64,000 nucleotides of DNA from NCBI RefSeq assembly GCF_001039355.2, contig NW_019775834.1, positions 83,351-147,350 of the forward strand, written 5' to 3'. The position numbers and the translations under genes were made by a program. Under the pieces are notes generated by a model. The model made no database searches, was not told where the DNA came from, and saw only the letters and a list, made by a program, of their open reading frames with translations. The first letter of the stretch is position 1. Each line of letters opens with the position of its first letter. Shown here piece by piece: positions 24,684 through 37,400 of this stretch. This stretch comes from Lingula anatina. Its lineage: Eukaryota > Brachiopoda > Lingulata > Lingulida > Lingulidae.

Positions 24684-25778
24684 ACCTTCCCACATTTGCT
24701 TCTCAGTTTCATCTTCAACTCGAGTAAGGTCAAAGAACTGTATATGGTACAAATTGTATCCTGACAGACCACTAGTAACCAAGGATAAGATCTAAAACAA
24801 TACAGGAATGAGTGAAATAAATAAAGGCAACATTTACAGATAATAGAACTACTATAGCAGTCAGCTAAAAGGTAAAAATCCTGGCTATTCAAAAGTTTTC
24901 TAAAAGATACAAAACACTTGAGGTGTCTTAGTACATGTTATGCTAAAATTTCAAACAAGAAACATCTGCTACCAAAACATAAATGCTGCACACTAAATAA
25001 ATTAAATAAAACACTGAATCTTTATGCAAGTGCAGGGACAGCTAAATGTAGGTTGCTGAGCAATGACCCATATGATCTCGAGTATACTACAGTACATGAG
25101 TAGGAGACAGGCGTGTATTCTACTGACAACTGTCACATAAAGTGAAATACCATTCAATATCATCTTCAAAAGGCACAAAAAATAATCATTTGGAGGTCAA
25201 AACCCAACTTTGAGAGGAAGGATGACTATATTACGGTATATTTTTGATGATATACTAGTATTTTAAGTGCTCATATTGCAGTGATAGTTTTTCAGAAGGG
25301 AGGCTACAAATAGCAGTGCAAATATCACTTTTCAGAAAATAATGTAATAAAACTCTGTGGAAATTTTAATGTAATGCTATATGAAACTATATGGTGACAT
25401 TTGGTCGGGTTTTGCGGCAGTAATTTGACTTATTAGCACTCGTTTAATGTGCATTTTTTAACAATAACATTCAATCACAGAAATAACAGCATAAAATAAC
25501 TAACCCTGGTTTAAGTATAAAGTCTGTTTCCCTTTCAACAGGTTAATGGTGATGCCTTGAGCAATGAAATATATCAAAATTATTCTGAATCACTAGTGTC
25601 CAAATCATCACAATTCTTCCAAAGCCAAGATAAACACAACTGTGCATGATATCACGTTCAGTTCATTAACACGTGAGCGAAACATTTTACTAAAATATTC
25701 ACTTACAGCAGTATAGATTCCACAGGCAAATGCGCCGATTCGTAGATTACAACAGCAACATGTATTTATGATCGTCAT
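22182..25778 (-). CDS. LAPTM/Pasiflora-type (DUF4728-like) four-TM protein, 248 aa, 8 exons
   Basis: Exons, in order of transcription, are 25778-25707, 24791-24686, 24445-24360, 24064-23972, 23772-23707, 23356-23276, 22902-22749 and 22270-22182. They total 747 bases (248 aa plus stop) with all junction phases consistent. The protein starts MTIINTCCCCNLRIG; a Cys cluster before the first helix followed by R-x-G is typical of LAPTM-like tetraspans. Four hydrophobic segments follow, around residues 12-33, 60-85, 93-117 and 123-150; the last ends in ISQYQEL, as in the DUF4728/Pasiflora group. The C-terminal cytoplasmic tail has a PPHY motif (PPxY class, a ligand for Nedd4-type WW domains), an acidic run and a basic end (KKKSRR). 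LAPTM proteins reside in late endosomes and lysosomes, while Pasiflora proteins act in septate junctions; which applies here cannot be decided from sequence alone. Confidence 0.85.
23206..23251. repeat. (CA)n microsatellite in intron
   Basis: About 23 CA units, 25 bases beyond the donor side of the exon ending at 23276. Confidence 0.95.
24601..24680. repeat. Compound (GT)n-(GA)n microsatellite beside a splice donor
   Basis: GT units at 24601-24630 and GA units at 24641-24680. In the sense of the gene (minus strand) this reads donor GTAAC, then about 20 TC units, a short spacer, then about 15 AC units. The pyrimidine run starts 5 bases inside the intron that follows the exon ending at 24686. 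Confidence 0.95.
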
Positions 25779-26858
25779 TGTCTTGATTCCTGCATGGTCT
25801 CAGTTACAATTTTTTGTAAAACCAAGGTAGATTTCCGCACGTTGGCTTGTTTACGATTGAGTTTTAAGTAAGGTCTTACGCGCGTAGAAAATTCGACCCA
25901 GCTTTTCCTCCAAATGAAATGTGTATTTCGTCAGCAGGTACTTACGTCACACCCATTTGGAAAGCGCTAGCGTGTTTTGATAGTTTTTACGCCAAGACTT
26001 AATAATCACACATTAGTAGTTATGGGTGCAGTGAGGACGATGAAGGTTAAAAACAACAACAAAAAAAAAAAGCAAAGAAATAAAACAAACGTGGGTTGGG
26101 ACAGAGTAATAATAATAATGATAATAATAATCACCACTGTCAAGAGATTTGCGTCGATTGGATGTTATTTTTAAATAATTAAAATTACTTGATTACTTGA
26201 TTTAAATAAACCTGAACTTTTTTAACCGTACGTCCCTTTACTATAAAATGTAAGTCTAATTTTAGATAGACCCAGCATGGCCGCCTCCTTGTGACGCGCC
26301 CTGTTGCACTGATAATATTTAGTTTGCTTTTCTGTGTGCACTTGCTATTAGGTACATCTTCGGTGAGTAGTAAAAACATCAAAATTACCCACTCAAGCCA
26401 AATTTCTAATAATAAAATTTCTAATAAAATCATCTTGCGGTTTACCAGGATGATGGTAGCGTTGGGTTGAACTGCATTACATTGATCTGAATGTAGCCTG
26501 TAGGCTTTCCGAAAAAAAGTAAAATCTCCTGATGTCACGCTGGTCGGTCGAACAAATCCTTCAAGTGTCAGCCGATATAATTGTTTGGAATTGAAGAATT
26601 CTCCTTTTGTTCTGATCGTATTGTAAAAAGTCTAAGATACCCCGTTTTTGTGATAGAAAGCTACGATTTGGTTCGAGTCAGTGATCGAGTCACTTATCGA
26701 TGTGCGAAAATAAGATTTCGGTTACCTTTAATGAGTTCACTAAAAACATTTAAACGTTATGATAGAAGCTTTCATGTGAACTTGACATGAAATTTCCAAA
26801 TTCTGTTGGTTTATCCTGTATGTATGAATTAACAGATTTATATAACGGGCTGGTGAGT

Positions 26859-26883
26859 GGGGGGGGGGGGGGGGGGGGGGGGG
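26859..26883. repeat. Poly-G tract
   Basis: About 25 consecutive G, with potential to form a G-quadruplex on the plus strand, directly after a candidate 5' UTR splice donor of USP38. Confidence 0.9.
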
Positions 26884-26902
26884 AACGGCCCCCCTCCTGT
26901 TA

Positions 26903-27020
26903 AATAAAGACTGTTAATTCATTCAGTATTTCTCAATTCCTTATAACTTGGAAGAAGACTGAATAAAGACTGTTAATTTATTCAGTATTTCTCAATTTCT
27001 TATAACTTGGAAGAAGTACT
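26903..27020. repeat. 59-base direct tandem duplication
   Basis: Unit 1 (26903-26961) and unit 2 (26962-27020) share AATAAAGACTGTTAATTYAT and continue through TCAGTATTTCTCAATT to AACTTGGAAGAAG. They differ at two or three positions. The pair ends about 30 bases before the splice acceptor preceding the USP38 start codon. Confidence 0.9.
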
Positions 27021-27059
27021 TCAATTTTTACTTTTTCTTGTTACTTCTAGGAAATCACA

Positions 27060-30000
27060 ATGGAACAGATATTAAGAGGTGTGCTTGCCTCCGACAAACC
27101 AGAACCTCTGAAGAGGGCCTTATTCAACATGATAGCAGAGAAAGGCAAATTAGTTCAGCAAGTAGGGTCTATATCAGAAGTATTGAATATATCCATGCAT
27201 TGTGTGATTGATGGAAAAACACAAGTGGAATACGAAGAAGGTCTTAAGATATACATATCATGGGCCAGACATAACAGAGCAACATTTGAGAGTTTCTTCA
27301 CCAAGGAGGTGTTACTTTCTTTGTTGTCTGGACAGTATCAGAATAGTGGTGCATTAGTGGACCTCATTCATGAGAGCATGAGAATACTTCAGGCAAGCCC
27401 TAGTTTCATGCACCTTAGTCAAATCATAGCAGTCAAAGGGGCAAGCTTTGTGAGGGAACACCCAGATGCAGAGGTGGTTGGAAAGTTTGCCAAATTTTTA
27501 CTGGAGTTCAGAAACTGTATACCTCAAGGTGAAGCTAGTAGACCCTTCTGCGAGACCCTTATCACAGCTTTGGGCATGTTACAACCACCAGATGGCGCTG
27601 GTGAACTGCAGAAATTACCAGAATTTGTTCATCACGTTGAAGAGGTTGCTTCTCTCTTAAAACATATCTGGGACAATAGTGACACAGATACCATAGTCCG
27701 CTGCCTACAGACAGTCTTCAGGCTTATCTCCTGTACAGATGAGGTCTTTGGTCCCCCGTTCTGCCTGGCTTCCCTGGTAGAGCACATACCAAAAGACATG
27801 AGGAAGACAGTGGTCAAGAGTGTGGTCACTGATCCTAGGATAAATGACACCATGATGACCATAGCACTGACCAGGATGCTGGACTGGCTTAGGTGGCCAA
27901 AGTCAGATGGGGTGGACGAGTGGTTGGGGTCATTTTTACAGGGCCTGGCAAGTGTCCACAAGTATACTATATTGATTAAGATCACAGAGGAGAACATTGA
28001 CATGGTAAGTTTATGGAATCTAGAAGGCATGTTCTGAAAAGTGTTAGCAAAATGGTTTTAGATTAGTTCCTACATTTAAAAGTAGGTACTTGATTGCGAT
28101 TCCTTTTTTTCGTTTATGATCCACCAGTTCTAAGTGTATCTGGATATGAACGGGATAACCTTGGGTTACCTAATGGTAACAATTACTAGTAAGTTCTTCC
28201 TTCTCACACTCATCAACCCGCATATGTCAGTGCATAAATTCTGCTCTGGCAAGTGCTTTGACAGACCCGTGTGTACTGTCTGTTCTCCTCTTATTTCGTC
28301 TTTATTGCAACCATCTCTGTGTGAGTTGGATCTTATTTTTTCTTAAAGTATTATTCATTAGTTTTGCATTCCATGTTTAGTCATATAAACTTAAGTACAG
28401 TTAACTTAAAGTAAATATTATCTTTATAATTTTCAAAGGTGTTCAGGTTGCTGCAGTTTCGTTTTGCACGTCAGGGTGTGATCAGGGTGCTTTACAGCCT
28501 GTTGCTAGGATACCAACATTCGCCAGATGCATTTCACAAGGTGAGAATAAAGACCAGAAACTAGAAACTACTTTTGCCAGGCCAGTAAACGTATTGTTTG
28601 TATGCCGAGCTCTGGATTTGATTAGGATTGTGCAGATTAAATTAGTTTTATGAACACAGGTTGGATTGCATGTATTTTGAGGCATATTCCTTAAATTCCA
28701 GATAGTCAACGATGTGCCTACTGTGATAGCCCACCTGGGAGCAGAGAACTCACCTAGCAGTAAAAACTGCCTAGAGCAACTTTCACATATGTTGCACTGC
28801 CTCATGTATCTGCATGCAGGCTTTCCTGAGTTGTATGATCCTGTGCTGGAAGCCATTAAGGTGAGCAATAATAAGTATTCACATATTACAGGAATTGTTT
28901 TTTCAGATCATTTTGAATTGAATATTTGAACATACAGGGTGAGGTGCTTATTTGTTTGGAAATGATACCAAATATGTAAGAAGAAAGCAACTGAAGAATC
29001 ATAAAGAATGATATTTTTCAAATTCCCTCTTAGTTATGTCAAAAATGATCTGAATATGACATTTTTTTTCACATTTTTTGTGTGTCTCACAATACTCTTT
29101 TGTATTGAGACTTTTAGTCTAAAACTTCATACTTTAGGTTGTAATTTTCAGCAATTTATCCTTCATGTTGGTGTTGTATGAGCCAGTGCCTGCTTTCAAT
29201 GATGCAGTGATGGTGTTGAGGGAATTGTTATGTAAAAACTCAAAGATGAAACTTAACGTGCAAACTCGTTTTATGATATATTACTACTTTTTAATGAAGT
29301 CTTCTTATCAAGCATTATATATTTTATTTTCAACATATGTACTTCATTTTTCTCTTTCATTTAAGGATTTTCCCAGACCCTCCTCAGATGTGATAAGGCA
29401 GAGACTGTCAGAGTACAGATGGGGGGTTCAACAGGAATCCACCACTGGAGTTCTGTCCAAGATAACCAGGAAGTCAGAGACTGGGAAAGTTGGATTGGTC
29501 AACCTGGGGAACACATGTTATATGAACAGTGTGATACAGGCACTTTATATGTGTGATGGGTATGTGGCAAGATTATTTTATAATTATCAGATATATGATA
29601 GGTTCTTCTTATTTATTTATTTTGTAAAGTTACGTATTGATGTTGTGACTGGTTAGTTAAGTAATCTGTTAATTTTAAATTCAATTGTCAATCATGCATA
29701 TTCTTAAAGTCATTATTTTATTGAATTAAGTCATCATAATAGTACTAACACCTTCAGTTCACCTCCGTAGGAGAAGTATGTTTTTCATATAATTGCTTTT
29801 TTTTATTCATATATCATCTTGTATTGTTTCAGTACATTGCAGTAAGATTTTAGATTTAGAGTATAGTTTTGTTATGTCTTGTTTGACTTCAGTATTTGAG
29901 GCAAGGTAAATTGTTATTTTAAGGTTCCGTCAAGCTTTGTTGAGTTCCCCAGCAGATCCACACTGCCCTCTATTGGTCAAAATGCAGTATTTAGCAGCTT

Positions 30001-32725
30001 TCCTGGGCCATTCTCAGGTATGAAAAGATCTCAAATTATGGTTACATGTTTGTATATTTAAAATTAAATTTTGGATTAGAAGGTTTTATGTAAAGGCTGT
30101 ATTTATTATGGTTAGAAGAAAAATTTAAGTGTAAATCTCCTAAATATTGGTGGCCACGATCATATAGTAATGCTTGAAATGTGATAGTTAGATGAGTCTA
30201 TTTTTGATCTCAGTCTATGTAGATTAACATATTAAAAAAATCATTGAGATATATATATATATATATATATATGCAATTAAAAGGAAAAACTGTCATCTTT
30301 TTATTTATGTAGAGAGCTGCCTTTTCTCCGACCTCCTTCTTGAAGGTATCCAGGCCCCCATGGTTTATACCTGGACATCAACAGGACTGTGCTGAATTCC
30401 TCCATTATTTACTAGACCAGCTTCATGAACAAGAACTCACCGCTCTACGCAGAAAACGGAATCCCACATCCCCTGTTAAACTCCCCAGCCCCATGTCCTC
30501 ACCAGAACACAGTGTGGAACCAAACTTCTACAAATCAAAACTGCGCTCTGCTCAACAGGAACAATCTACTAGAGGGCAGCAGCATCAGAGAGAGATTGTC
30601 ATCGAAACTAAAGACGATGTGGATCCAACACTGGTTGGACAAACTTTTGGTGGGAAAGTGATGACCACCTGTAGGTGTTTAACATGTGGACATGAGTCGG
30701 CAAGAACAGAGTCCTTCTTTGATTTGCCGTTAGCTTTTCCTGATGGAAATAAGATATCAAGCCATGGCTCCTCCCTTGTAGGAGGTAAATCGACTCCAGC
30801 TGAAAAGAATGTTGAAATGGAACAGGAGGGGAACACAGTGGGGAAAGTAGAGCATGAAACAGGGGAGACAAAAATGGATGCAGCTCAAGTCAAAGAATCA
30901 AAATTGGAAGGTTTAGATACATTAAGTAGAAGCTCTGCAGGTCTTGATAACAAGGATGGCGGAAATGACTCTTTGACATTGGAAAATCTGCTGGACTATT
31001 ATCTTGAGCCAGAAAAGCTGGAAGGTGATAATAAGTACTATTGTGACAAGTGCCAGGGTCTGCAAGATGGGGAAAGGTCTATTAAAATTGTTCACTCCCC
31101 AAACTTTCTAATTCTGACTTTGTTAAGATTCTCTTACAACATCAAGACTCAGTCGCGCTCAAAACTTTTCAATGAGGTGAGCTATCCTAAGACTTTAATG
31201 TTACCTGTTCACAGAGATGAACTGAAAGTGAAATTTACCACCGATGATCCAGTGCAATCCCCGCTCAAGTTTGATCAACAAACCCACGATTATGCTGTAC
31301 TTGATAAGCCCCAGCATGCATTTGCACAGCAGACGACAACAGATTCGGGTTTTGACGATTCGACTGCTCTGGCCACTTATGCACTCTGTGGAGTAGTTAT
31401 ACACTCAGGTGCATCGAGTGAATGTGGCCACTACTACTGCTATGCCCGTCACTCCCTACCAGTCACTTGCCTGGTGGACAGAATGGAGACTGACCAGGAG
31501 ACTGACCAGGAGACCGGGAATAGGTGTGATGACCAGGACTACTTGCAGGACAAGTGGTTCTTGTTCAATGACAGCAGAGTAACTTATGCTTCTTTTGACT
31601 CCTTCAGGTTAGGAGCTTAATGCTGTTTTGTGCTAATTTGTTGAATAAATTTCATAGAAAAATTAGTAAGAAAATTTTCAAAAAATATTTTTCAAAGTAA
31701 ACAATCTTTTTGTATAAATTGAATGATTCGCCCAAACATTTTTTTTCAGCTGAGACAAATATTATACTAGTATAGGTTCAATGAGGGGTAGCTTAGAGCG
31801 GAAGAACCGTGTTAAGTGCTTTGTTAATTTGATATATTTTTCTAACACACTGACAAACATGTACCAGTGACAGTTCAAGTCAATGGTTTTATCTTGAAAG
31901 CATTTGTATGTCAGTTATAAAAAAAACCAAGACTATGCCAACTTTTATTTTTATTTTGCATTTTGCAGTTGTTTTACAAAAATATTATTGTAAGACAAAC
32001 CCTGCTTTCTTATCATTAGTTATAAAAACATTTCTTTTTTTTTTCTTTTTTTTTTTTTTGATAACCTCCCATGTATTTTGAACTAATTATTCTCCATCAT
32101 TTCCGCTATTTCAGATAGAACCTGCTTTTGCTTTTTGCCTCAATGTATTTTTCTTTTTACAGTAATGTGACAAAAAGATTTTCCCGTGACACAGCCTATG
32201 TCCTAATCTACAAGAAAATATCTTCTGATGACAGCATTCTGAACCTAGATGATAGCATCAACCCAGCTGTGGTAGACCCCCCTCTCAGGAAAGATCTCAG
32301 AGATGCTGTGATACAGGATAATGCTAAGTACTTGCAGGTCAGTAATTTACCCAAACTTTGGTCCATCTAGCTGAAAATATTAGTTCATTAAACTATTCTT
32401 GTTGATATGATATTAATTTCCCTCTGTTGTTGACTATGACATTTTGAACTAAGGTTTTGAATATGTAATATGTTTTATGATTATATTTTAATACATATAT
32501 ATATAAAAAATTATTTTATGTCATTTTAAGGAGCAGGAATTAGAAGCTCGGAGTCAAGCAGTTCGTAGAAGCCTAAGTACGTCCCCAGCACGCAGTTGGA
32601 ATCGGTGGAGTGATTTTGATGACAAGGGGGGACCCCCTGGGAGTTGTGGTCCAGGGGGTGGTGGGGGTGGGGGAGGAGGTGGGTTTGGTGGAATAGATCT
32701 CTCAGGGTCAAGATTTGTCTATTAG
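27060..32725 (+). CDS. USP38: Ubiquitin carboxyl-terminal hydrolase 38 (USP38), 1052 aa, 8 coding exons
   Basis: Coding exons are 27060-28004, 28439-28540, 28702-28860, 29366-29559, 29924-30017, 30313-31607, 32163-32337 and 32531-32725; the joined frame is 1052 codons plus stop, close to vertebrate USP38 (about 1040 aa). Residues 1-400 are a helical repeat region (MEQILRGVLASDKPEPLKRA start). The USP catalytic domain begins near 439. The Cys box is NLGNTCYMNS with catalytic Cys453, the His box is HSGASSECGHYY with His871, and WFLFNDSRV follows with the third catalytic position. Two CxxC pairs (C620/C623 and C742/C745) match the structural zinc site. The tail has GPPGSCGPGGGGGG, a Gly-rich end also known in vertebrate USP38. 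The enzyme removes ubiquitin from substrates; vertebrate USP38 acts in innate signalling and chromatin control. The ATG is preceded by a splice acceptor, so a 5' UTR exon exists upstream. Confidence 0.95.
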
Positions 32726-34180
32726 ACATTTGATTGGACAGTTGTTCATCTTCAAGTGCATAATATATATGACAGTCAGAGTAGATTCCTATTATGGATA
32801 AGCAAAAACTCACTTGATTCTACAGAATCTAAAAAATGGTTAGACCTGTATATCAATTATTTATGGGTACATAACAGATCCTTACAGTAGTACATGTCAT
32901 GTAGTAAAGTTGATACATTATAAAGAGAAATTGTGTTTGTTATTTCTCTCAACTGCTGCATGTATTGTTATTTAATTCTCTAATTTTTTCTGTGTCGTTT
33001 AGATGCATGAAGTTTTATCATGCTTTTATAAGCGGTGCTAAACATTTGAAGTACACTCTAACTGAAGGATTGTTTTCTTATAGATTCTTAAAGATGTGAC
33101 TGTTTGGATTTTGAGAAAATACATTAAGAACTAATACAATAAGTGAGGGCAATCAATGTAATCTTTCTTTTACACAGACAAGTTATTAAATTTGACCTAT
33201 TTGTGGAGGGTTCTTATAACTGTACTTAAGCTCTACCTCTGTTTTGGCTTCATTTCTGTAAACGTACCCTTAAAACAAGTAATTGTTTCCATTCATTGTA
33301 TTGCATTTTTTTTTTTCGTAATAGAAGTGCCTCCCCTTGATATAGATTCTACTTGTACAATAGACTGTTAGTGTTATTGGCACTAAAAATTTTATGGACT
33401 TGATACTTGTCTTTGATAACTGTGATTAATTACTGTAGTTGTGTTTGATTACTTCACACATCGTATTCATTATTAAAGATTAATATTGATAAAAATTGCT
33501 TAATATTATAATTTAATCTCTGTAGTTCATTTCCATTGCAGTTATTATTGTGTCTGGTTCTTTTTTTTTTTTTTTTTAATATATCTTTGGTATATACTTG
33601 TTCACTTAGACAGTGCACGTCATAATGTTATTATGGTTAACAGATTTTGTTATGACAGTGTTAACAGTATTTGCATATCTTTCTGCACCAACAATGCTCA
33701 ACAATAACTTGGACTTAAATCACTGAAACATTTCTGGCTGGTGTTACATACCAGATACCAGTATATCAATTTAAACAGTTCCAAATCATGTGTAAAAATT
33801 AGATTTAAGTGTTGATAAGTTGTTGAAAAAGAAAACTTAAAATTATATCATATAATAATTGACAAGACATTCACTTACAAATTGCTAGTGTTTTTTTTTT
33901 TTTTTTTTTTTTCAGTAACATATGACTGTTTTAATTTTCAAAATCAAATAAAAGAAAGATGGGAAAATTAACTTGAGAGAAATGTCTTGGTGTGTTCTTG
34001 CATCTTTAGCCCTACGGGATTCGTCATTCTTTTACTGGCCATCAATATCAATATCGCAAAAGATGTGTTAGACTAAAAAGTAACAAAATTGGCCTATTGC
34101 TTATTTTTTCTATTACCTGAAAATGCATTAATATCCCACTTTCAATGCCAAAATCAGAAAGGCGAAAATATGTCAATTTT

Positions 34181-34212
<32 letters not shown>

Positions 34213-34473
34213 ATTTTATTTTTAAATTTTTTTTTTTTTATAAATTTTTATTTCTTTTCATGAAATTCGTTTAAAAATACTTTTAAAAGGCAGGCTTTAA
34301 TTTTTTTTTTCTTTTTGATATGGTTGACTAATATGTTAGTATAAAGATTTCTTTTGATCTCAAGGTGACGGCCGAGCGTGATCCAAGAGAGCCACATTCA
34401 ATCCGACTGTGACATGTAGCCTGTCCTTTTCTTTTGTGTCAGGAGGTACATAACTGCAGCACATAAAAACAAA
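32726..34473. other. USP38 3' UTR and spacer to malate synthase
   Basis: AT-rich, without coding signal. A plus-strand AATAAA at 33947-33952 is a candidate polyadenylation signal for USP38. Poly-T runs occur near 33560 and 33890-33912, and a (TTTA)n tract at about 34183-34220. The last 120 bases before 34474 contain a possible acceptor (TTTTGTGTCAG, ending at about 34441), so malate synthase may have a 5' UTR intron. Confidence 0.5.
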
Positions 34474-37400
34474 ATGAACAGGTTGGAAGTTTATAAGTCA
34501 CATTTTCTTTCTCCTGCTCTTAGTAATTTTAGAAGTAGCAAGATTGCACTTAAAGGAGCAGCAAATACAAATGTTGATGATCGGAAGAATCTGATGAAGG
34601 AACTAGAACGAGTATGTATTCACTGTATGCATAATGTCAAGACCAGCATTCCAGCAAGGACAACTCGTTATTTATTTAATACTGAGTTGCTGATCACTTC
34701 GGTCACGTAATTCCATACTGTGACTTTACAGTGCCAGTAGCTGGGAACTGCATACATTAGTCATATGGTATAAGTTAAACAGCTAAGCTGAACATGTAGT
34801 TACATTTTTTTGGCATCATTCATGTTTGTTTTGGCTGAACACATGTACAGTATTATAACATATAGAGTAATTTTGGGATAGAGGGAATTAAGAAATTAGA
34901 GGAATTTATGGCCAAAATAGTCTTGGAATTGATTGGAGGTGTGACAGAGCTCAGCTTATTTGTCTGATGTTAACATGACCCACACTTTTGTAAGGCAAAG
35001 GCTTTTTGCTGCCAATGGAGAGCAGGGCCCAGTGTCAGGAAAGCATCGCGTATTGTGAATAGCGATATCACATAGAGGCTACAATGTATTATGTGGGGAG
35101 AGTATAGGCGAGTTGTGGAATCGAGACGCTTGCCATGGTCGCAGTGCGCAATGTTTTTGGGATATGGGGCCCAGATTAGCCCTAACCTGTTTGCTCTTGG
35201 ATTAACCCAGTTGATCAGATACTAAAACTGCCTTCTTTTTACATAAAAAAAAAGATTTACTGTTGTGCTTTAGTCTGAAAGATGATCATTTATCAATACC
35301 GCCAAGGTACCTCAGTACTAGTAAAAATTAATCGTTCACTCATCTCTGTGTGAAAAGATCTCCATCACTTATCTCTCATCTTCACAAATGTATACGTGTA
35401 TGTGATTTATGCCTACTCTTTTCTTCACTTGGCTTATGACTACATCAAGTTCCAAACAGGAGAAATAATTGTTATGTTGAATATGCACTTTTAAGTTGTT
35501 TTATTCTGAGAGTGAGTGAAAGGTCAGTTTCTTTCCTACACATGGGAGTGAAATGTTATTTCACAAAAGAGATATTACAAGCATTTAAGACATGTGATAT
35601 TCAATAAGAAGTCAGACATCAGAAATAATAAAAAAAAAAAAAAACTCCAATGTAATGTCTCTGATAAAGTAAATATTTCTATTCGTAAATAAAAGTTATA
35701 TAGCATTTCATTTCATAGATACATGTTTAAATTAAGCTTTTTTGATGCTTTTACATTTTAGCTTGGGGTAAAAGATGTCGAAGTTGAAGCACCACCTATG
35801 GGCTATGAGGAGCACTTCAGGACTCTGCTGACTCCAGAGGCAGTGATTTTTCTTGCTGACCTATGTAGAACATTTGACAGAGATGTGCACCAGGTAAAAT
35901 CACACACACACACAAAAAACATATTTCAAATATATTTTCATGATGAGTGGATGAGTTTGCAGAGACACAGTAACAGAATATATTGAAATGGACAGTCATG
36001 TCGATAAGCAAAAATAAATTACAAAGGGTTGACAAAAACATTTGCAAGGACCTAACAGCTGTCAAGTTCAGTTTAATGGTTTGTATATCACTCTACTACA
36101 GTAAATAATTTGTAAATTGCAAATATATTCCTTGTGCAATCTCCATGTTGAAAGTTTCATTCTCAATTTTTGTGTCATGTTCCGTTATTTGTTGGTTCTT
36201 TAGTTGCACCAAAGAAGACTCATTAGAAAAGTGCAACTCGATCAAACAGGAGCTCTTCCCGATTTCCACCCAGATTCTGCTAGCATTCGCCAGGCTGACT
36301 GGAAAGTGAAGCCAGTACCACGGCGTCTGCAGTGCCGGCATGTTGATCTAGGGGATGTTTCTCCTTCCAACACAGAGCATTTTGTCAAAGCACTACGCTC
36401 CACTGCCCAGGGAATTCAGGTATCAGAATATCGAATCATTATGTAAGCAGACTTGGGCACTATAAGGCCTAGGGATGAGGGCTTTGTGGTAATTTGTGAT
36501 GCACTTCATGCTCACGATAGTATATGGACTGTTATTTCAGAAATTGATTTAGAAGTCTTACAGAGTTTTGCAGTGACTTACTAGTTAAATTCTCTGTGAT
36601 TTGCACCCCTGAAATTTAATTAACCCAACAATATTACAATATATTACAATATATTATAAGTCACCTAATTTTTTTCAACTTACAGTGAGGTCATCATTTA
36701 ATTACGATATTAGTTAAAGAGAATTTGCTTTTGTATAGAACCTTTACATTTTTTTAATTGTGAGCATACTTCTATAAGTAGTTAAGTAGTTCTATAAGTA
36801 GTTACTTCTATCAGTAGTTTTTGCTGCTGCTAGACTCTCAAACATCCCAGGTTCTGTGATATATAATGCCATGGGCCTTTTTCAGACTTAACAATCAGAG
36901 GTGTTTAGCAAATTGTCACAAAAACAAAATCCCATCATTACTGGCTTCTTACAGTTAGGTGTAAATCAATCAAGTTTTCAACGGATGTAACATTTATTTA
37001 CTTAACACAAGGGTTGGGATCTGGCATCATACTAAGATACTTGGAAAGTCAAGATATGAAACCTTTATCTTCCTCTACTAAAGCAATAATATGTATACTA
37101 GTACCAGCAACAAACAGAATAAATTTAACTACTAGTAGTTGTCCTGTATGAATATGGCTTACAGATTGTAGGACCACAGGAAAATGGGCTTCAAAGTGCT
37201 AAGCAGCTTCAAGTCATTGCTGGAGGCTTTGTAGGTCTAATATCCCACCTGTATTCATATTGTGGCTGCTATCCATAGTCAAAAACTAAATTTCAGAAGA
37301 CTGAAAATATGTCCAAGAGGAAGCTGACACAAGAGATATTGTGATTGCAATTGAAACCGCTTCCAGGAAAACTAGCATGTTTTTTTTTGGCACGATATAG

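Larger units (their letters stand above)
25779..27050. promoter_or_regulatory. Head-to-head promoter region between the LAPTM-like gene and USP38
   Basis: The two genes diverge with 1.28 kb between start codons, so their promoters lie here. The acceptor at 27049-27050 (TTACTTCTAG) shows that USP38 has a 5' UTR intron. A possible donor, CTG|GTGAGT at about 26851, sits just before a 25-base poly-G run (26859-26883). A 59-base tandem duplication occupies 26903-27020. Open frames at 25977-26174 and 26185-26790 match no domain and are not called. The promoter role is inferred from gene orientation; no TATA box is obvious. Confidence 0.45.

Noticed and set aside
26185-26538. 117-codon minus-strand frame between the divergent genes
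   Set aside because: No recognisable domain, no signal of splicing, and it lies in the promoter or leader region of USP38.
27632-28030. 132-codon minus-strand frame
   Set aside because: Antisense shadow of the first USP38 coding exon.
34089-34274. Hydrophobic 61-codon frame
   Set aside because: Made of TTTA and poly-T repeats; low complexity.
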